Made by a program: the position numbers and the translations under genes
The notes under the pieces: model-generated
Told to the model about the DNA's origin: nothing
Databases searched by the model: none
What the model saw: only the letters and a program-made list of their open reading frames with translations
From: Halobacillus ihumii
Lineage (GTDB): Bacteria; Bacillota; Bacilli; Bacillales; Halobacillaceae
Assembly (NCBI RefSeq): GCF_902726645.1
Contig: NZ_CACVAO010000001.1
Span: forward strand, 3,022,764 to 3,086,763
Length of the DNA stretch: 64,000 nt
Direction of reading: 5' to 3'
Part shown: in pieces, positions 52,019 to 60,992 of the stretch
How the letters are laid out: each line of letters opens with the position of its first letter
How positions within the stretch are numbered: the stretch's first letter is position 1

Positions 52019-53230
52019 ATGATATATGACTATACGATAATCGGTGCTGGAATCGTCGGTTTGTCTGTAGGAGTGGAGCTGACAAAACGCTATCCGAATG
52101 CCCGGATTTTAATTGTCGAAAAAGAGGCAGCCATTTCGGTCCATCAAACGGGAAGGAATAGCGGGGTGATTCATTCGGGAATTTACTACAAACCGGGCAG
52201 TTTGAAGGCGAAACTGGCCCGTACAGGCAACCGGCAGATGGTTGGTTTTTGTAAACAGCACGGGATAGAGCATGACATGTGCGGCAAAGTGATTGTGGCT
52301 ACGAATCAGGATGAGCTGCCACTGCTTGACAATCTTTATGCACGCGGTTTGGTAAATCAGTTGGATGTAGAAAAAATATCAGCTGATGAACTTAGAGAAA
52401 TAGAACCATATGTCAACGGAATCGCAGCCATTCGAGTTCCTAGTACGGGAATTGTTAATTACCAGCAGGTTGCTCAAGTTTTTGCCGAACAAATTCAGCA
52501 AAATGGCGGGGAAATCATGTTGAATACAGAGGTTCAAGATATAACTGATGGTGCAGATGGAGTTGAGCTTCATACAAACCGTGGAATCTATCAAACCAAG
52601 TTCCTCGTTAACTGTGGCGGTTTATTCAGTGACAGAATCGCACAAATGGCTGGAATTAAAACGGACATGAGAATTATCCCATTTCGTGGAGAATACTTTG
52701 AGTTGAATCCAGAAAAGCGCCACCTTGTTCAAAACCTGGTGTATCCCGTTCCTAACCCAGACTTTCCTTTCCTTGGTGTTCATTTTACGAGAATGATGGA
52801 TGGGCGGGTTCTGATCGGTCCTAATGCAGTTCTTAGTTTTAAACGAGAAGGGTACAGCAAAACGGATTTTGAAGTGAAAGATTTCATTGAATCGGCTACT
52901 TACCCGGGATTGCTTAAGCTGGCCAGCAAAAATGCTGCCGAAGGGTTAAAAGAAATCTATCGCTCTTATAGTAAAAAGGCATTAGTTAAGGAGATTCAGC
53001 GATTTATTCCGGAAATCGATGAAGAGGATATTGTCCCGGGGAAAGCTGGAGTTCGTGCTCAAGCACTTGATTCTGACGGGCATTTGATTGATGACTTTAT
53101 GATGATTCAGGACAGGCGGATGGTCCATGTGTGTAATGCACCTTCCCCGGCTGCCACGGCATCGATCGAAATTGGCCGGGAGATTGTGTCTCGTGTGGCA
53201 AAGAAATATCAAGGAACGGCAAGTTATTAA
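52019..53230 (+). CDS. lhgO: L-2-hydroxyglutarate oxidase
   Basis: 403 residues, FAD-dependent oxidoreductase of the DAO family. The FAD-binding N-terminus IIGAGIVGLSVGVELTKRYP and the LhgO-like HQTGRNSGVIHSGIYYKPGSLKAKL block are highly characteristic, along with FRGEYFEL in the middle and GVRAQALD near the end. The enzyme oxidises L-2-hydroxyglutarate to 2-oxoglutarate and passes electrons to the membrane quinone pool. Together with a GntR regulator and a transporter it suggests uptake and use of a 2-hydroxy acid; the transporter link is inference. Confidence 0.9.
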   Translation: MIYDYTIIGAGIVGLSVGVELTKRYPNARILIVEKEAAISVHQTGRNSGVIHSGIYYKPGSLKAKLARTGNRQMVGFCKQHGIEHDMCGKVIVATNQDELPLLDNLYARGLVNQLDVEKISADELREIEPYVNGIAAIRVPSTGIVNYQQVAQVFAEQIQQNGGEIMLNTEVQDITDGADGVELHTNRGIYQTKFLVNCGGLFSDRIAQMAGIKTDMRIIPFRGEYFELNPEKRHLVQNLVYPVPNPDFPFLGVHFTRMMDGRVLIGPNAVLSFKREGYSKTDFEVKDFIESATYPGLLKLASKNAAEGLKEIYRSYSKKALVKEIQRFIPEIDEEDIVPGKAGVRAQALDSDGHLIDDFMMIQDRRMVHVCNAPSPAATASIEIGREIVSRVAKKYQGTASY

Positions 53231-53340
53231 TTTGAAGCTTTGAAAGGCTATTTAAATAGAATTCTTATCCAGACTGCGCTCAGTTGTTGAAGTTTATCGA
53301 AAATTGACAAATCTGATAAACTAAATAGTAGACTGAGAAG

Positions 53341-53354
53341 TGAAAGGCCTTTCA
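53341..53354. promoter_or_regulatory. 14-bp palindrome before the YkvI-like gene
   Basis: TGAAAGGCCTTTCA is a perfect palindrome 18 bp upstream of the YkvI-like start and overlaps the ribosome binding region. A TTGACA box lies at 53304-53309 but the matching -10 is poor (TAGTAG after 16 bp). It could be an operator or chance; support is limited. Confidence 0.35.
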
Positions 53355-53371
53355 AAGGAGAGAACATCTAC

Positions 53372-54442
53372 ATGAAGAACACACTAAGAATCGCCGGCGC
53401 TTATGTCGGTATCATTATTGGAGCAGGATTTGCTTCAGGACAGGAAATTGTCCAATTCTTCACAAGTTTTGGATTGTGGGGGATAGTCGGGGCTGTTATA
53501 ACGATTGCCTTGTTTGCGTTTATTGGAATGCAGCTCATACAGCTTGGAGCGCACTTACAAGTCTCCTCCCATAAAAAAGTCATTCGCCATATTTGCGGAA
53601 AATACTTAGGTCCAGTGGTCGATATTACGCTGACATTCTTTTTGTTTGGGGTGGCTACCATTATGGTCGCAGGAAGCGGTTCGATCTTCGAACAGCAATT
53701 TGGCATGTCCCCCCTAGTGGGTAATATCTTAATGGTCATTTTATCCACTCTGACTCTTTGTCTAAATACAGACAAGGTGATTTCAGTAATTAGTTTAATC
53801 AGTCCATATATGCTGACTCTTATTATTATCATCACGATTTATTCATTCTTTACCAGTAACGCCGAACTATCGGAACTGGAAAGCATTGCATTGGCACAGC
53901 CATCAGCAGCTTCGCATTGGCTGCTTAGTGCTCTGTTGTATGTCGCCTTTAATATTGCTGTAGGGTTTTCGATGATGACACTGATCGGCTCTACATCTAA
54001 AGATAGTAAAGTGGCTGGACGAGGGGCAGTACTAGGCGGAATTTGCCTTGGCGTTTTAGTTGTGCTGATTAATTTAGGAATCTATGCAAATATCAATCGG
54101 CTGCAAGGGGTCGATATGCCGACATTGGCGTTAGCTTCTGATATATCACCTGTAGTAGGAATCCTGATGTCAATTGCACTGCTTTCTATGATTTTCAATA
54201 CAGCTGTTGGCATGTTGTATTCGTTTACCGCTCGATTTGTTGAAGCAGATACACCGAAATTCAGAGGGGCGGTAGTTGTCGTTGGGATTCTTTCCTTCGC
54301 AGCAAGTTTAGTAGGATTTACTGACCTGGTCAGCACCGTATATCCGCTGATGGGCTATTTAGGATTCATCTTGATAGGCGGGGTAACAATTACCTGGATA
54401 CGGTCTAAAAAGCAATCAGCTCCAGTGACTGCTGAAGAATAA
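53372..54442 (+). CDS. YkvI-like membrane carrier (APC superfamily)
   Basis: 356 residues with about 10 hydrophobic helices. Helix 1 has the YkvI-family pattern AGAYVGIIIGAGFASGQEIVQFF, with the unwound glycine-rich segment seen in amino acid carriers, and a Ser/Ala-rich GFSMMTLIGSTSK in the second half. YkvI family proteins are thought to be secondary carriers, but no substrate has been assigned. AAAGGAG precedes ATG. A terminator follows. Confidence 0.82.
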   Translation: MKNTLRIAGAYVGIIIGAGFASGQEIVQFFTSFGLWGIVGAVITIALFAFIGMQLIQLGAHLQVSSHKKVIRHICGKYLGPVVDITLTFFLFGVATIMVAGSGSIFEQQFGMSPLVGNILMVILSTLTLCLNTDKVISVISLISPYMLTLIIIITIYSFFTSNAELSELESIALAQPSAASHWLLSALLYVAFNIAVGFSMMTLIGSTSKDSKVAGRGAVLGGICLGVLVVLINLGIYANINRLQGVDMPTLALASDISPVVGILMSIALLSMIFNTAVGMLYSFTARFVEADTPKFRGAVVVVGILSFAASLVGFTDLVSTVYPLMGYLGFILIGGVTITWIRSKKQSAPVTAEE

Positions 54443-54533
54443 TAAGTTCTTGCACGTTGTCACAAGAGAATTATTTTGCAAGAGTATGATATGAAAATTC
54501 AAAAATGCATTCAGGAGAGGAATGCTCGGTAAG

Positions 54534-54575
54534 CCGAAGTAATGGATCACCATTTCTTCGGTTTTCCTTTTTTTC
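54534..54575 (+). terminator. Terminator after the YkvI-like gene
   Basis: Stem CCGAAGTAATGG / CCATTTCTTCGG (one mismatch) with a 4-nt loop, then TTTT and a longer T-run to 54575. It lies between the carrier and the CdaR gene. Confidence 0.88.
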
Positions 54576-54594
54576 CTTACAAAGGGGTGATTGT

Positions 54595-55659
54595 ATGGAA
54601 CTATCAGAACAACTCGGAATAGAAATTATTTCAATGCTTTCTGCCTATATTGATGTGCCCATTAACTTGATGGATCCCAGCGGCAAAATTGTCGCAAGTA
54701 CAGATCAGGGTCGTGTATCACAATTACATGGTGGGGCAAAAAAAGTCATTGAAACCAAGCAGGAACAGATCATACTTGAAAGTGATATAGGAGATTTCTC
54801 AAATGTAAGACCAGGAGTGAATCTGCCTATTTTTCATCGTGGTGATCTGGCGGGTGTAGTTGGACTGACAGGCTGTCCTGAAGATGTTATGCAGGCAGCT
54901 GGTATGACTCGGGGGTCTGTCGAGATTGCTCTTGAGCAAATCCATCAGCAGCGTCAGGCTTTTTATCAAGAAAGACAGTGGAATAATTGGGTTCAACAGC
55001 TGCTTCATCCTATCAAAATGGATGAAGAGTTTTTAATCCAAGAAGCCACTTATACATTGAATGTGGATGTGAAGCAGAATTGGCAAGTGCTCGTTCTGTG
55101 TATATCGAACCATTTTGAGTGGTGTGAAAGAATTCGCCAACTTTTCACCTCACAAGGACAATATCCATTATTTGTTGTACCGCATCAAGAGAATGAGGTA
55201 ATTGTCGCATTACCTGATCAGAACGATTCTATTACTATTGAAAATATCTTGAAAGAATTATATACAGTAGATGCTTCTATAGGAATCGGAGGCACTGAAT
55301 ATGGCACAGCCGGGCTGCGTCGCTCATACTTCCAGGCTGTAGATGCCATTCATTTAACCGATAAGAAATTTTCGTATAGTAAAGATGTTCAAATGGAACG
55401 GTTGCTGTCTCACATTGATCCTGAAATTTTAGACGAGGTAACAAAAGGCTATCAGAACCGGTTAAACCAACTTGAAAAAGTATATAAGGAGACACTGATC
55501 TGTTATTTTGTATCCAATTTAAGGGTGAATAGGACAGCCGCTGACATGCATATACATCGAAACACACTCGTTTACCGTTTAGAACAAATTCATAAAAAAA
55601 CTGGCCTTAACCCTAAAGTGTTTAAAGAAGCGATCATCCTTCAAGCTTTGTTGCTTTGA
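54595..55659 (+). CDS. CdaR-type sugar-diacid utilisation regulator
   Basis: About 354 residues. An N-terminal diacid-recognition domain (PF05651-like, about 1-130: QLGIEIISMLSAYIDVPINL and the GRVSQLHGGA part) is followed by a central linker and a C-terminal PucR-like helix-turn-helix with the motif NLRVNRTAADMHIHRNTLVYRLEQI. Regulators of this class activate galactarate, glucarate and glycerate genes. ATG 54595 follows AAAGGGGTGA; the open frame upstream overlaps the terminator. It stands directly before glycerate kinase and a GntP permease, its likely targets. Confidence 0.9.
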   Translation: MELSEQLGIEIISMLSAYIDVPINLMDPSGKIVASTDQGRVSQLHGGAKKVIETKQEQIILESDIGDFSNVRPGVNLPIFHRGDLAGVVGLTGCPEDVMQAAGMTRGSVEIALEQIHQQRQAFYQERQWNNWVQQLLHPIKMDEEFLIQEATYTLNVDVKQNWQVLVLCISNHFEWCERIRQLFTSQGQYPLFVVPHQENEVIVALPDQNDSITIENILKELYTVDASIGIGGTEYGTAGLRRSYFQAVDAIHLTDKKFSYSKDVQMERLLSHIDPEILDEVTKGYQNRLNQLEKVYKETLICYFVSNLRVNRTAADMHIHRNTLVYRLEQIHKKTGLNPKVFKEAIILQALLL

Positions 55660-55675
55660 TCTTGTGCATTTGCAT

Positions 55676-55690
55676 AAGAAAACGATTACA
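55676..55690. promoter_or_regulatory. CcpA cre site before glycerate kinase
   Basis: AAGAAAACGATTACA differs from the cre consensus only at the second base (A for T) and shares the AAAACGATTACA core with the perfect site at 50694-50708. It lies in the 100-bp spacer between cdaR and glxK. Confidence 0.6.
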
Positions 55691-55778
55691 ATAATCAGGA
55701 AATTTAGTGGATGCAGCTAATTGTTTTTCAGCTGTTTTTTCGGTTGAATAGAAGTAACTAAGAATGAAGGAGAGTTCT

Positions 55779-56909
55779 ATGAAGATTGTACTTGCACCTG
55801 ACTCATTTAAAGGAAGTATGACAGCTTCTCAGGCTGCTGAAGCTATGGCGAAAGCCATTCATTCCATTTCCTATGACGTAGAAACGATTCTGAAACCGAT
55901 GGCCGATGGTGGAGAGGGAACGCTTGATGCCTTGTTAAAAGCTACAAATGGTGAAAGAGTTTCTTTTTTATGTCACGGTCCTTTAGGTGAGCTCTTTGAA
56001 AGTCATTATGTAGAGGTTGGTGAAAAAACTGCTGTAATTGAATGCGCAGCTATTTCAGGACTGCCGATTGTTCCACGTGAAAAAAGAAATCCGGATTTTA
56101 CAACGACCTATGGTTTAGGAGAAGCCATTCTTTATGCACTTGACCGAGGAGCTCAAGAATTAATCATCGGCCTAGGCGGAAGTTCGACGAATGATGGAGG
56201 CCTTGGAATGCTTCAGGCTTTAGGAATGAAAGCGTCAAACGCAAATGGTGAGCGGACGGGAATCTTTGGCAAGGATTTGTTTGAGGTGGATTCTATTAAT
56301 TTGTCTTCTCTTGATTCCAGGTTGCAAGAAGTTTCGATTAAAGTCGCCTGTGACGTTGACAACCCTTTAACAGGAAACCGAGGAGCTACCTATGTATACG
56401 GTCCGCAAAAAGGTGCCAACCCTGAGCAAGTTGAAGCTTATGATCATGCGCTTGAAAAATGGGGGCAGCTTATCGAGCGAGGCAAGGGACGGTCTTTCGT
56501 GAATCAAGCAGGGGCAGGAGCTGCGGGAGGACTCGGATTCGCCTTGCTGGCTATAGGAGCCGAACTGCATTCAGGGGCAAAGCTTGTTTCAGAAGCCATT
56601 GGTTTGGAAAAATCCATTGCACAGTCAGATCTGGTCATCACCGGAGAAGGACAAAGTGATGTGCAAACATTGTATGGAAAAGCGCCAGGATATGTAGGAA
56701 AACTAGCTGATAAATATAGTAAAACCGCTATTCTCTTATCTGGAAGCCTTGACGGTGAATTGGACAAAATGAATGGAACCTTTTCCGGCTGTTTCTCGAT
56801 TGTTCCTGGTCCGAGGTCACTTGATGAGTGTATGGAAGAAGGAGAGACCTACCTGTATGAAGCTTGCAGACAATTGGTCTCTTTTTATAAAAGATTAATG
56901 GAGGAGTGA
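55779..56909 (+). CDS. glxK: Glycerate 2-kinase
   Basis: About 376 residues, glycerate kinase type 1 family. The N-terminus MKIVLAPDSFKGSMTASQAA, the PMADGGEGTLDALL loop, IGLGGSSTNDGGLGMLQALG and the C-terminal ITGEGQSDVQT block are complete. It phosphorylates D-glycerate to 2-phosphoglycerate, the last step of glucarate/galactarate and glycerate use. ATG 55779 follows AAGGAGAG. It is four bases before the GntP permease gene. Confidence 0.94.
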   Translation: MKIVLAPDSFKGSMTASQAAEAMAKAIHSISYDVETILKPMADGGEGTLDALLKATNGERVSFLCHGPLGELFESHYVEVGEKTAVIECAAISGLPIVPREKRNPDFTTTYGLGEAILYALDRGAQELIIGLGGSSTNDGGLGMLQALGMKASNANGERTGIFGKDLFEVDSINLSSLDSRLQEVSIKVACDVDNPLTGNRGATYVYGPQKGANPEQVEAYDHALEKWGQLIERGKGRSFVNQAGAGAAGGLGFALLAIGAELHSGAKLVSEAIGLEKSIAQSDLVITGEGQSDVQTLYGKAPGYVGKLADKYSKTAILLSGSLDGELDKMNGTFSGCFSIVPGPRSLDECMEEGETYLYEACRQLVSFYKRLMEE

Positions 56910-56913
56910 GAAC

Positions 56914-58269
56914 ATGGAAGGATTCGGGCTTGTGCTGGTCATCGTCTTAGGCGTGGTATTTGTTATCTTAGCGACTGCTAAATTTAATCTTCACCCGTTT
57001 TTATCTTTACTTTTTGGTGCGTTTTTTATCGGAATCCTGGCAGGAATGCCTCTAGCTAATGTCGTCGAAGCGATTAATGGTGGTTTCGGCGGACTTATGG
57101 GCGGCATCGGGCTGGTCATTGTATTTGGAACAATTATTGGTGTTATTTTAGAAAAATCAGGAGCTGCTTTAAGAATGGCGGAAGTTGTGCTTCGTTTTGT
57201 TGGCGAAAAAAGACCGCAGCTTGCGATGAGTTTAATCGGCAGTATTGTCAGTGTCCCGGTATTTTGTGACTCTGGATATGTTATTTTATCTTCCCTTAAG
57301 AAAGCACTCGCGAAAAAGACAGGGGTTACGGTCGCCTCCATGGCCATCGCTCTATCTACCGGGTTATTTGCAACACACACTCTCGTACCGCCCACCCCCG
57401 GTCCCATTGCAGCAGCGGGAAACATTGGGGCAGAAGACTATTTAGGGACAGTAATTTTGTTCGGCTTAATTGTGTCGATTCCAGCAATCATTACTGGTTA
57501 TATATGGGCCATGAAAGCCGGTACGAAAATTGAAATTGAGGATAACGAAGAAGAAGACTATGATTACGATGAAATTATTAAAGGTTTTGGTGAGATGCCA
57601 TCCACCTTTAAGTCGTTTGCTCCAATTATTGTGCCGATTCTATTAATCGGTTTTAGTTCCGTTATTACTTTTGCCGGATGGTCAGGAAATCTGTTTGATT
57701 TCTTCCTGTTTCTCGGGTCTCCGGTCGTAGCGTTACTTGTCGGAGTGCTGTTTGCCTTTCTGCTGCTGCCAAAGTTTGACCAGGAAACACTGACGGACTG
57801 GGTAGGAGTAGGGTTGAAAGATGCTGCACCGATTTTATTAATTACGGGTGCCGGTGGGGCGTTCGGTTCGGTAATCAGTTCTACTAGCATTGCTGATTTA
57901 ATTAAAGGTCTGGCAGGAAGTGAACTATTTACAGGGGCTCTATTTATCTTCATCCCATTTATCATTGCCGCAGCCCTAAAGAGTGCTCAAGGTTCGTCGA
58001 CGGCTGCTATTGTCATCACATCCACCTTGATTGCTCCACTGCTGCCACAGCTGGGAGTCGAAGGGGCTGTTCCGTTGTCCCTCGTCGTTATGGCGATCGG
58101 GGCAGGGGCAATGTGTGTTTCCCATGTCAATGACAGTTACTTCTGGGTCGTGAAGGAGTTTAGCGGCATGTCGATTACACAGGCATATAGAGCACAGACT
58201 ATGGGGACCCTTCTCCAAGGAATTGTTACCATTGTGGTCACCTCTATCTTATGGTTTGTTTTTGTGTAA
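56914..58269 (+). CDS. GntP family gluconate or glycerate permease
   Basis: 451 residues with about 12 hydrophobic helices. GntP-family marks include INGGFGGLMGGIGLVIVFGT, the HTLVPPTPGPIAAAGNIGA block and SHVNDSYFWVVKEFSGMS near the C-terminus. Family members import gluconate, glycerate or related sugar acids with protons. As it is encoded directly with glycerate kinase under CdaR, glycerate is the most likely substrate. Confidence 0.93.
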   Translation: MEGFGLVLVIVLGVVFVILATAKFNLHPFLSLLFGAFFIGILAGMPLANVVEAINGGFGGLMGGIGLVIVFGTIIGVILEKSGAALRMAEVVLRFVGEKRPQLAMSLIGSIVSVPVFCDSGYVILSSLKKALAKKTGVTVASMAIALSTGLFATHTLVPPTPGPIAAAGNIGAEDYLGTVILFGLIVSIPAIITGYIWAMKAGTKIEIEDNEEEDYDYDEIIKGFGEMPSTFKSFAPIIVPILLIGFSSVITFAGWSGNLFDFFLFLGSPVVALLVGVLFAFLLLPKFDQETLTDWVGVGLKDAAPILLITGAGGAFGSVISSTSIADLIKGLAGSELFTGALFIFIPFIIAAALKSAQGSSTAAIVITSTLIAPLLPQLGVEGAVPLSLVVMAIGAGAMCVSHVNDSYFWVVKEFSGMSITQAYRAQTMGTLLQGIVTIVVTSILWFVFV

Positions 58270-58294
58270 AACATAAGGCGATTATGAAATGGAA

Positions 58295-58430
58295 GAGGTC
58301 GGGACAAATGTGTTTTTATCGAATGAAAATTCGAATTAGATAGAAACTGTTACGTATAACTCGCTACGAAAATATATTTCGCTTAAACAGCAATCGTTCG
58401 TTTTTATACCTAAGAGTTATGTTCCAACTT
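58295..58430. repeat. Self-complementary intergenic repeat, copy 2 (inverted)
   Basis: In reverse orientation this matches the repeat at 16700-16847: GTCGGGACAAATG, TTTTTATCGAATGAAAATTCG, CGCTACGAAAATATATTTCGC, AAACAGCAATCGTTCGT, and GTTATGTTCCAACT at the far end correspond in order. The terminal complementarity is weaker than in copy 1. It fills most of the 307-nt gap between gntP and tnpB. Confidence 0.75.
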
Positions 58431-58576
58431 TTTCTTTTTATGTTTACGGGATATCGGCAGAAAGCCCTTTATTTCAATGAGGGGATGAATGCCGATGGTC
58501 TGTCCTTTAAAAAACAGAAAATTAAATCTATTAATTCGAACGTATGTTTGGTATGATAGATAGGGGAGGTGAAAAC

Positions 58577-59689
58577 ATGGCCACGAAAACGATTCTCGTA
58601 AAGCTAAAACATGTAACGAAGAAAAAACATAAACAGTTCATGGATGAACAGGCTGTATATGCCTCATGCGTGAATCATTGTGTGGAACGCCTCCTAAACG
58701 GCGAAAAGCTTTCGTCTAAAAATATATCCTTTCCTTTAAAATCAGCCATTAAGAACGAAGGCATCCGTCGAGCGAGGAAAGCTGTTTCCGATTTTAAGAA
58801 AGGCTTAGCGAAAACAATTCCTGTATTCCGAAATTCTCTTACCATCAAGATTAATAACCAAAATTGGAATACTGTCGATAAAAACGGAAGGTGGTATATC
58901 GCCTTCACAAGCAACCAAGGTAAAAAGGCTCTTCCCGTGGTCGAAACAAAAGATGTTCAAAGCTATTTTCCATTTCTAACAATTCACACCCGAGAGTTCC
59001 GAGGAACCCTAGAATTATTTCGTAAAGGGAGACGATGGTATGTCGCCATTCCCATCCAAGTAAGTTCTGACCTGGATCTAGGAAACACCTATCCATCCAA
59101 GAAACCATTAACGGATTACACATCTATCGGTGTTGATCTAGGGTTGAGACACCTTGTGGTTCTCTCTGAACCGACAAGTGGCAAACGACAATTCTTTTCA
59201 GGCAAAGAAGTCGGTTACAAACGACGTCACTTTCGTTCCCTTCGTCGTTCATTAGGAAAGAAAAAGGCACAGCGTGCTATGGAACGCGCAGGTCAAAAAG
59301 AAAGCCGTTGGATGAAAGACTATAACCGAAAACTAGCCAAGGATATTGTGACGTTTGCACAGCAATTCGAACGACCCATGATTAAACTCGAACAACTGGA
59401 CAATATCCGAAAGACTTGTCGCAGCATGAAACGGGCAGATAAAACGATTCATTCATGGGCGTTTTATCAGTTGAAGCAATGCATCAAAGAACGAGCAGCT
59501 ACATTCAACATTCCTGTGGTGGATATTGACCCGCATAAAACAAGCCAAACCTGCTTCGCATGTAAGCATGCGGAACGATCCAATCGAAAGCGCGAGGCAT
59601 TCCACTGTAAGAAATGCGGTCATAAAGCTCATGCCGATCTCAATGCCAGTCAAAACATCGCAACAAGCACGAACTTGGCGGCGTCCTAA
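58577..59689 (+). CDS. tnpB: TnpB, RNA-guided nuclease of an IS200/IS605-type element
   Basis: About 370 residues. RuvC-like active site residues are visible: Asp in GVDLGLRHLVVLS, Glu in IKLEQLDNIRKTC, and Asp in the final HADLNASQNIA; the zinc finger has CFACKHAE and CKKCGHKA. No TnpA (Y1 transposase) gene is adjacent, so this is an orphan of the IS1341 kind. TnpB proteins use a guide RNA from the element's right end to cut target DNA next to a short motif. ATG 58577 follows GGGGAGGTG. Confidence 0.9.
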   Translation: MATKTILVKLKHVTKKKHKQFMDEQAVYASCVNHCVERLLNGEKLSSKNISFPLKSAIKNEGIRRARKAVSDFKKGLAKTIPVFRNSLTIKINNQNWNTVDKNGRWYIAFTSNQGKKALPVVETKDVQSYFPFLTIHTREFRGTLELFRKGRRWYVAIPIQVSSDLDLGNTYPSKKPLTDYTSIGVDLGLRHLVVLSEPTSGKRQFFSGKEVGYKRRHFRSLRRSLGKKKAQRAMERAGQKESRWMKDYNRKLAKDIVTFAQQFERPMIKLEQLDNIRKTCRSMKRADKTIHSWAFYQLKQCIKERAATFNIPVVDIDPHKTSQTCFACKHAERSNRKREAFHCKKCGHKAHADLNASQNIATSTNLAAS

Positions 59690-59969
59690 AGAACAACCGA
59701 GAGATGGGTCTTTAGGATCGTCCAAGCGCCCACTAGGTATAATCCTAGTTCCAACATGCAAGCCTGTTTTTCTTCGCATGGGGAGTCCCGAGTGGCACGG
59801 GATATAGCGGTCATGTTTAAAGGCGGGCCAGAAATGGAACAACACGGAGGCTGTCGCGAGATCCCCTCCCCGCCGTAGTGAGCCGTTACCGCCTCTCTAA
59901 GAGAGGTCTTCACAGGAAGCTCGGTCCTTCAGTGCCGAGAGGATGTCACATGAAATTTGTCTGTAGGCT
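59690..59969 (+). ncRNA. Probable omega RNA and right end of the tnpB element
   Basis: The 260 nt after the tnpB stop hold several hairpins (ACTAGG/CCTAGT, CCTCTCTAAGAGAGG, CTCGG/CCGAG) and end with AGAGGATGTCAC at 59938-59949, similar to right ends of IS200/IS605 elements. In known TnpB systems the scaffold ends at that boundary and the next 16-20 nt act as guide, here 59950-59969 (ATGAAATTTGTCTGTAGGCT). Boundaries are inferred. Confidence 0.6.
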
Positions 59970-60017
59970 CAACTTTCGGATATACTGACCTAGCGTTTCC
60001 AAATAAAGTGTTAAGAA

Positions 60018-60057
60018 AAGGCCAGAGAGAGGAATTTCACATCCTGTCTCTGGCCTT
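60018..60057. terminator. Strong hairpin before the YihY gene
   Basis: Arms AAGGCCAGAGA / TCTCTGGCCTT, extended inwards by AGGA/TCCT. The right flank is ATTGC, the left flank on the minus strand is TTTTCTTAAC. It may stop transcripts coming from the tnpB element; no minus-strand gene ends here. Confidence 0.5.
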
Positions 60058-60167
60058 ATTGCTTACAAAATGGATGTGTCAGCATCTTCTCCTCAAACAG
60101 ATAAAGAGAATATCGTGCTTGGAAATGAATACAGTTTGTACAAGAGGATTAATTTGAGGGGATTATG

Positions 60168-60992
60168 ATGACACGATATAACACAGGTTTTATTAAGGAG
60201 TTAATCGATCGTTCTATCCACGATAAAGTATTTGATATGGCTGCACAACTCGCCTATTATTTACTGCTTGCCCTGTTTCCATTTTTAATTTTAATGTTCA
60301 GTCTGCTAAGCTTTCTGCCCATTTCCGTTCAATCCGTCTTAAACTTGGTCAGGCCGTTTGCACCACAAGGTTCAATGCAGCTGATTGAGAATAACCTTTA
60401 TCATGTGCTTGAAGTAACAAGAGGTGACTTATTATCACTGAGTATGGTGATGACTGTATGGTTATCTGCTTTAGGGACCAACGCCCTGATCCGTACATTA
60501 AACAGTGCGTATCGTGTAGAAGAAAACAGATCTGTTATCAAGTCATTAATAGTAGCCATTATGCTTACAGTCGGAATGATTGTCGGTGTAATTATTTCTT
60601 TATTGTTATCTGTGTTTGGGAGAGCGATTGGGTTATATATTTTTAACCATGCTGGACTGTCGACTATCTTTTTACCGGACTGGGATGTGTTGCGGTGGAC
60701 ATTAAGCTTTTTTATTTTAATCGTATTATTTGCCTGCTTATATTTTGTTGCCCCAAATGAGAAATTGCGGCTGAGAGATATTATTCCGGGGACGCTATTC
60801 GCCGCGATTGGATGGCAGCTATCATCACTTGGTTTTTCCTATTATGTAGGGGTCAGCAATTATTCACTCATCTATGGAAACCTTGGAACCATCGTCGTTC
60901 TGATGGTTTGGTTTTATTTATCTTCGTTGATGATTCTTCTCGGCGGTGAAATCAATGCTATAGTCAAAAGCAGCAAGGTGAGAACGAAGTAG
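60168..60992 (+). CDS. YihY/BrkB family membrane protein
   Basis: About 274 residues with six hydrophobic helices of the YihY/virulence-factor BrkB family. The family motif KVFDMAAQLAYYLLLALFPFL is in helix 1, and VWLSALGTNALIRTLNSAYRVEE and the C-terminal GNLGTIVVLMVWFYLSSLMILLGGE follow. Function in bacteria is not established. Two ATG codons (60165, 60168) follow GAGGGG; the second has better spacing. Its stop codon overlaps the first unit of a repeat array. Confidence 0.88.
   Translation: MTRYNTGFIKELIDRSIHDKVFDMAAQLAYYLLLALFPFLILMFSLLSFLPISVQSVLNLVRPFAPQGSMQLIENNLYHVLEVTRGDLLSLSMVMTVWLSALGTNALIRTLNSAYRVEENRSVIKSLIVAIMLTVGMIVGVIISLLLSVFGRAIGLYIFNHAGLSTIFLPDWDVLRWTLSFFILIVLFACLYFVAPNEKLRLRDIIPGTLFAAIGWQLSSLGFSYYVGVSNYSLIYGNLGTIVVLMVWFYLSSLMILLGGEINAIVKSSKVRTK

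Noticed and set aside
59526..59807. Plus-strand open frame of about 93 codons overlapping the end of tnpB
   Set aside because: It overlaps tnpB and the structured omega-RNA region. It is better explained as an accidental frame.
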